Positions 5,402 to 7,226 of a DNA stretch of 7,226 bases are shown here, in pieces; positions within the stretch are counted from its first letter, which is position 1, and every line of letters begins with the position of its first letter. The notes beneath the pieces are model-generated. The model had not been told where the DNA came from. It ran no database searches and worked only from the letters and a program-made list of their open reading frames with translations. Source of the stretch: Pseudomonadota bacterium (GTDB lineage: Bacteria; Pseudomonadota; Gammaproteobacteria; Burkholderiales; Burkholderiaceae_C); the NCBI GenBank assembly GCA_030918015.1, contig JAUPTP010000111.1, forward strand, positions 1-7,226, written 5' to 3'. Made by a program: the position numbers and the translations under genes.

Positions 5402-5456
5402 GGTCGATGGGCTCTCTGGGGCAAGGTGGGGAGAGGGGGGGACGGGAAGGGCGCAA

Positions 5457-5462
5457 GATTCG
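5457..5462 (-). promoter_or_regulatory. Possible extended -10 of the hemerythrin promoter
   Basis: On the minus strand TGCGAATCT ends at 5457: TGn followed by GAATCT in the position of a -10. Its centre is 30 bp from the centre of the TTGAC-N4-GTCAA dyad, close to the spacing expected for a class II FNR-type promoter (activator at about -41.5). The hexamer itself is a weak match, which would be normal for an activator-dependent promoter. Confidence 0.35.
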
Positions 5463-5482
5463 CAGGCCGGAGCGCGGAGGAG

Positions 5483-5496
5483 TTGACACGGGTCAA
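5483..5496. promoter_or_regulatory. FNR/DNR-type binding site (TTGAC-N4-GTCAA)
   Basis: TTGACACGGGTCAA is a perfect inverted repeat of TTGAC with a 4-base spacer, the pattern recognised by CRP/FNR-family regulators such as FNR, ANR and DNR (consensus TTGAT/C-N4-A/GTCAA). A third half-site, TTGAC, follows at 5503-5507. The site lies in the 253-bp divergent region and fits activation of the hemerythrin gene. TTGACA at 5483 could also be read as a -35 towards tkt, but no -10 lies at the right distance. Confidence 0.6.
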
Positions 5497-5515
5497 TCCT
5501 CGTTGACGTCTTGAT

Positions 5516-5544
5516 GACAAGGCGGTGAGGATGCGCACCTTGTC
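5516..5544. repeat. Inverted repeat GACAAGG/CCTTGTC in the divergent region
   Basis: GACAAGG (5516-5522) and CCTTGTC (5538-5544) are exact reverse complements 15 bases apart. The inner bases allow an alternative pairing of GGTG with CACC. It lies between the FNR-like site and the probable tkt promoter. Either a regulator site or chance. Confidence 0.3.
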
Positions 5545-5603
5545 CGGGCCGTGATGACCGGGTCCGCGGAGCGGGCGTCGAGGGGTGGGTGCCCGCTGCC
5601 CCG

Positions 5604-5609
5604 TAAAAT
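5604..5609 (+). promoter_or_regulatory. Likely -10 element of the tkt promoter
   Basis: TAAAAT (5604-5609) differs from the -10 consensus TATAAT at one base and stands out in a GC-rich region. It lies 45 bp before the tkt start codon, placing the transcript start near 5616 and giving a short leader. No good -35 is visible 16-18 bp upstream. Confidence 0.45.
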
Positions 5610-5654
5610 CGCGGATTCCTTCCTCCGATCCCTCCTCCACAGCAGATCGCGCCC

Positions 5655-7226
5655 ATGGCCGCCACCACCGTTTCTCTCCCCACCTCGATGGCCAACGCCA
5701 TCCGCGCACTGGCCATGGACGCCGTGCAGCAGGCCAACTCCGGCCACCCCGGCGCCCCGATGGGCATGGCCGACATCGCGGTCGCGCTGTGGAAGCGTCA
5801 CCTCAAGCACAACCCGGCCGATCCGATGTGGCTGGACCGCGACCGCTTCGTGCTGTCGAACGGCCACGGCTCGATGCTGATCTACGCGCTGCTGCACCTG
5901 ACCGGCTACGAGCTGTCGATGGACGACCTCAAGGCCTTCCGCCAGATGCACAGCAAGACCCCGGGCCACCCGGAAGTCGGCATCACCCCGGGCGTGGAGA
6001 CCACCACCGGCCCGCTGGGCCAGGGCATCACCAACGCCGTGGGCATGGCGCTGGCCGAGAAGCTGCTGGCGTCGGAGTTCAACCGCGACGGTCACGTCAT
6101 CGTCGACCACCGCACCTACGCCTTCCTGGGCGACGGCTGCCTGATGGAGGGCATCAGCCACGAGGCGGTCGCGCTGGCCGGCGCCTGGAAGCTGAACAAG
6201 CTGATCGCGCTGTACGACGACAACGGCATCTCGATCGACGGCCAGGTCGCGCCCTGGTTCATCGACAACACCCCGCAGCGCTTCGCCGCCTGCGGCTGGA
6301 ACGTCATCGGCCCGGTCGACGGCCATGACATCGACGCGGTCGACGCCGCGATCGCCCAGGCCAAGCTGAGCGCCGACAAGCCGACGCTGATCGTCTGCAA
6401 GACCCACATCGGCAAGGGCTCGCCGAACCGCGCCAACACCTCGAAGGCCCACGGCGAGCCGCTGGGCGCCGCCGAGATCGCGCTGACCCGCGAGGCCATC
6501 TGCTGGTCGGCCGAGCCGTTCACCATTCCCGCCGACGTCGCCGCCGCCTGGGACTGCCGCGAGGCCGGCGCCGCCGCCCAGGCCGAGTGGGAAGACCGCT
6601 ACTCGCTGTACGTGCGCGACTTCCCCGCGCTGGCGGTCGAGTTCGAGCGCCGCATGGCCGGCGATCTGCCGGACAACTTCGCCGACATCTCGGTCGAGGC
6701 GGTCGCCGCCGCGCACGAGAAGGCCGAGACGGTCGCCAGCCGCAAGGCCAGCCAGCTCGCGCTGGAGCACTTCACCGCCAAGCTGCCGGAGCTGCTGGGC
6801 GGCTCGGCCGACCTGACCGGCTCGAACCTGACCAACACCAAGTCGACCCCGAACCTGCGCTTCGACGAGACCGGCGCGGTCGTGAAGAACGAGGCCGGCG
6901 TCGGTGGCCGCCACATCAACTACGGCGTGCGCGAGTTCGGCATGGCCGCGATCATGAACGGCATCGCGCTGCACGGCGGCTTCATCCCCTACGGCGGCAC
7001 CTTCCTGACCTTCAGCGACTACAGCCGCAACGCCATCCGCATGGCCGCGCTGATGAAGCAGCGCGTGGTCCACGTCTTCACCCACGACTCGATCGGTCTG
7101 GGCGAGGACGGCCCGACCCACCAGTCGGTCGAGCACGCCGCCTCGCTGCGCCTGATCCCGGGCCTGGACGTCTGGCGCCCGGCCGACACCTGCGAGACCG
7201 CCGTGGCGTGGACGATGGCGCTGGCC
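5655..7226 (+). CDS. tkt: Transketolase (runs off right edge)
   Basis: Thiamine diphosphate-dependent transketolase, which moves two-carbon ketol units between sugar phosphates in the pentose phosphate pathway and, where present, the Calvin cycle. 524 codons are visible of a usual ~665-680; the C-terminal domain is mostly outside. Landmarks: [12 protein letters not shown] (29-40, His31 substrate contact), [10 protein letters not shown] (68-77), TTTGPLGQG (116-124), the ThDP motif GDG at 159-161 closing with DDN at 188-190, ASRKAS opening the pyrimidine-binding domain, the catalytic Glu427 in YGVREFGM (E. coli Glu411), and [14 protein letters not shown] with His489 (E. coli His473). All expected catalytic residues are present and there is no frame break. 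The start is ATG 5655, giving a short lead before [15 protein letters not shown]. No strong ribosome binding site is seen. Codon use is strongly GC-ending, as in the left-hand housekeeping genes. Confidence 0.97.
   Translation, partial: MAATTVSLPTSMANAIRALAMDAVQQANSGHPGAPMGMADIAVALWKRHLKHNPADPMWLDRDRFVLSNGHGSMLIYALLHLTGYELSMDDLKAFRQMHSKTPGHPEVGITPGVETTTGPLGQGITNAVGMALAEKLLASEFNRDGHVIVDHRTYAFLGDGCLMEGISHEAVALAGAWKLNKLIALYDDNGISIDGQVAPWFIDNTPQRFAACGWNVIGPVDGHDIDAVDAAIAQAKLSADKPTLIVCKTHIGKGSPNRANTSKAHGEPLGAAEIALTREAICWSAEPFTIPADVAAAWDCREAGAAAQAEWEDRYSLYVRDFPALAVEFERRMAGDLPDNFADISVEAVAAAHEKAETVASRKASQLALEHFTAKLPELLGGSADLTGSNLTNTKSTPNLRFDETGAVVKNEAGVGGRHINYGVREFGMAAIMNGIALHGGFIPYGGTFLTFSDYSRNAIRMAALMKQRVVHVFTHDSIGLGEDGPTHQSVEHAASLRLIPGLDVWRPADTCETAVAWTMALA

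Noticed and set aside
4685..5506. Plus-strand open frame of 273 codons
   Set aside because: Antisense to the hemerythrin gene, whose minus-strand product has iron-ligand candidates in family order.
5483..5511. TTGACA at 5483 as the -35 of tkt
   Set aside because: No -10-like sequence lies 16-18 bp downstream. The TAAAAT at 5604 is a better tkt promoter element and the TTGACA is part of the FNR-like dyad.
5402..5776. Longer N-terminus for the hemerythrin protein (start at 5776)
   Set aside because: The extra 125 residues are low-complexity, overlap the tkt start and the divergent promoter region, and the family domain begins right at the ATG at 5401.
5493..7136. Minus-strand open frame of 547 codons
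   Set aside because: Antisense shadow of tkt; Val/Asp/Gly/Arg-rich with no family motifs.
1..7226. CRISPR array, tRNA or rRNA gene, phage or toxin-antitoxin module
   Set aside because: I looked on both strands and saw no regularly spaced repeats, no cloverleaf-like sequence and no recognisable phage or toxin-antitoxin proteins.

Overview
The window comes from a GC-rich proteobacterial chromosome. Codon choice, the separate glyQ/glyS subunit genes and the transketolase sequence suggest a betaproteobacterium of the Burkholderiales, possibly a Rubrivivax/Leptothrix/Roseateles-like lineage. The lineage is an inference and no marker in the window settles it.

Layout. On the minus strand, positions 1-2846 hold three housekeeping genes transcribed leftwards: a murU-like sugar-1-phosphate nucleotidyltransferase (2136-2846), glyQ (1041-2012) and the first part of glyS (1-1037, running off the left edge). 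On the right, a hemerythrin-domain gene (4817-5401, minus) and transketolase tkt (5655 to the right edge, plus) diverge from a shared 253-bp region.

Between these blocks, from about 2940 to 4800, lies a segment with clearly lower GC, different codon use and loose gene packing. It reads as an acquired island. It holds (i) an unrecognised 183-residue protein with an ideal ribosome binding site (3060-3611); (ii) a 0.23-kb internally deleted IS5-family remnant with matching ends (3768-3998); (iii) a secreted 144-residue protein that resembles the flagellar periplasmic protein FlhE but has no flagellar genes beside it (4016-4450); and (iv) a repeat-bearing stretch with one doubtful small ORF that may be a transposase orfA scrap (4617-4772).

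How the parts work together. GlyQ and GlyS form the two-subunit glycyl-tRNA synthetase, and their genes are 3 bp apart. MurU would act in recycling of cell-wall MurNAc. The hemerythrin gene has a perfect TTGAC-N4-GTCAA dyad upstream, placed where an FNR/DNR-type activator would sit relative to a possible extended -10. That suggests control by oxygen or nitric oxide. No complete new multi-gene system is visible. The most interesting items are the orphan FlhE-like gene, the unrecognised 183-residue protein, the decayed IS element between them, and the FNR-like hemerythrin promoter.
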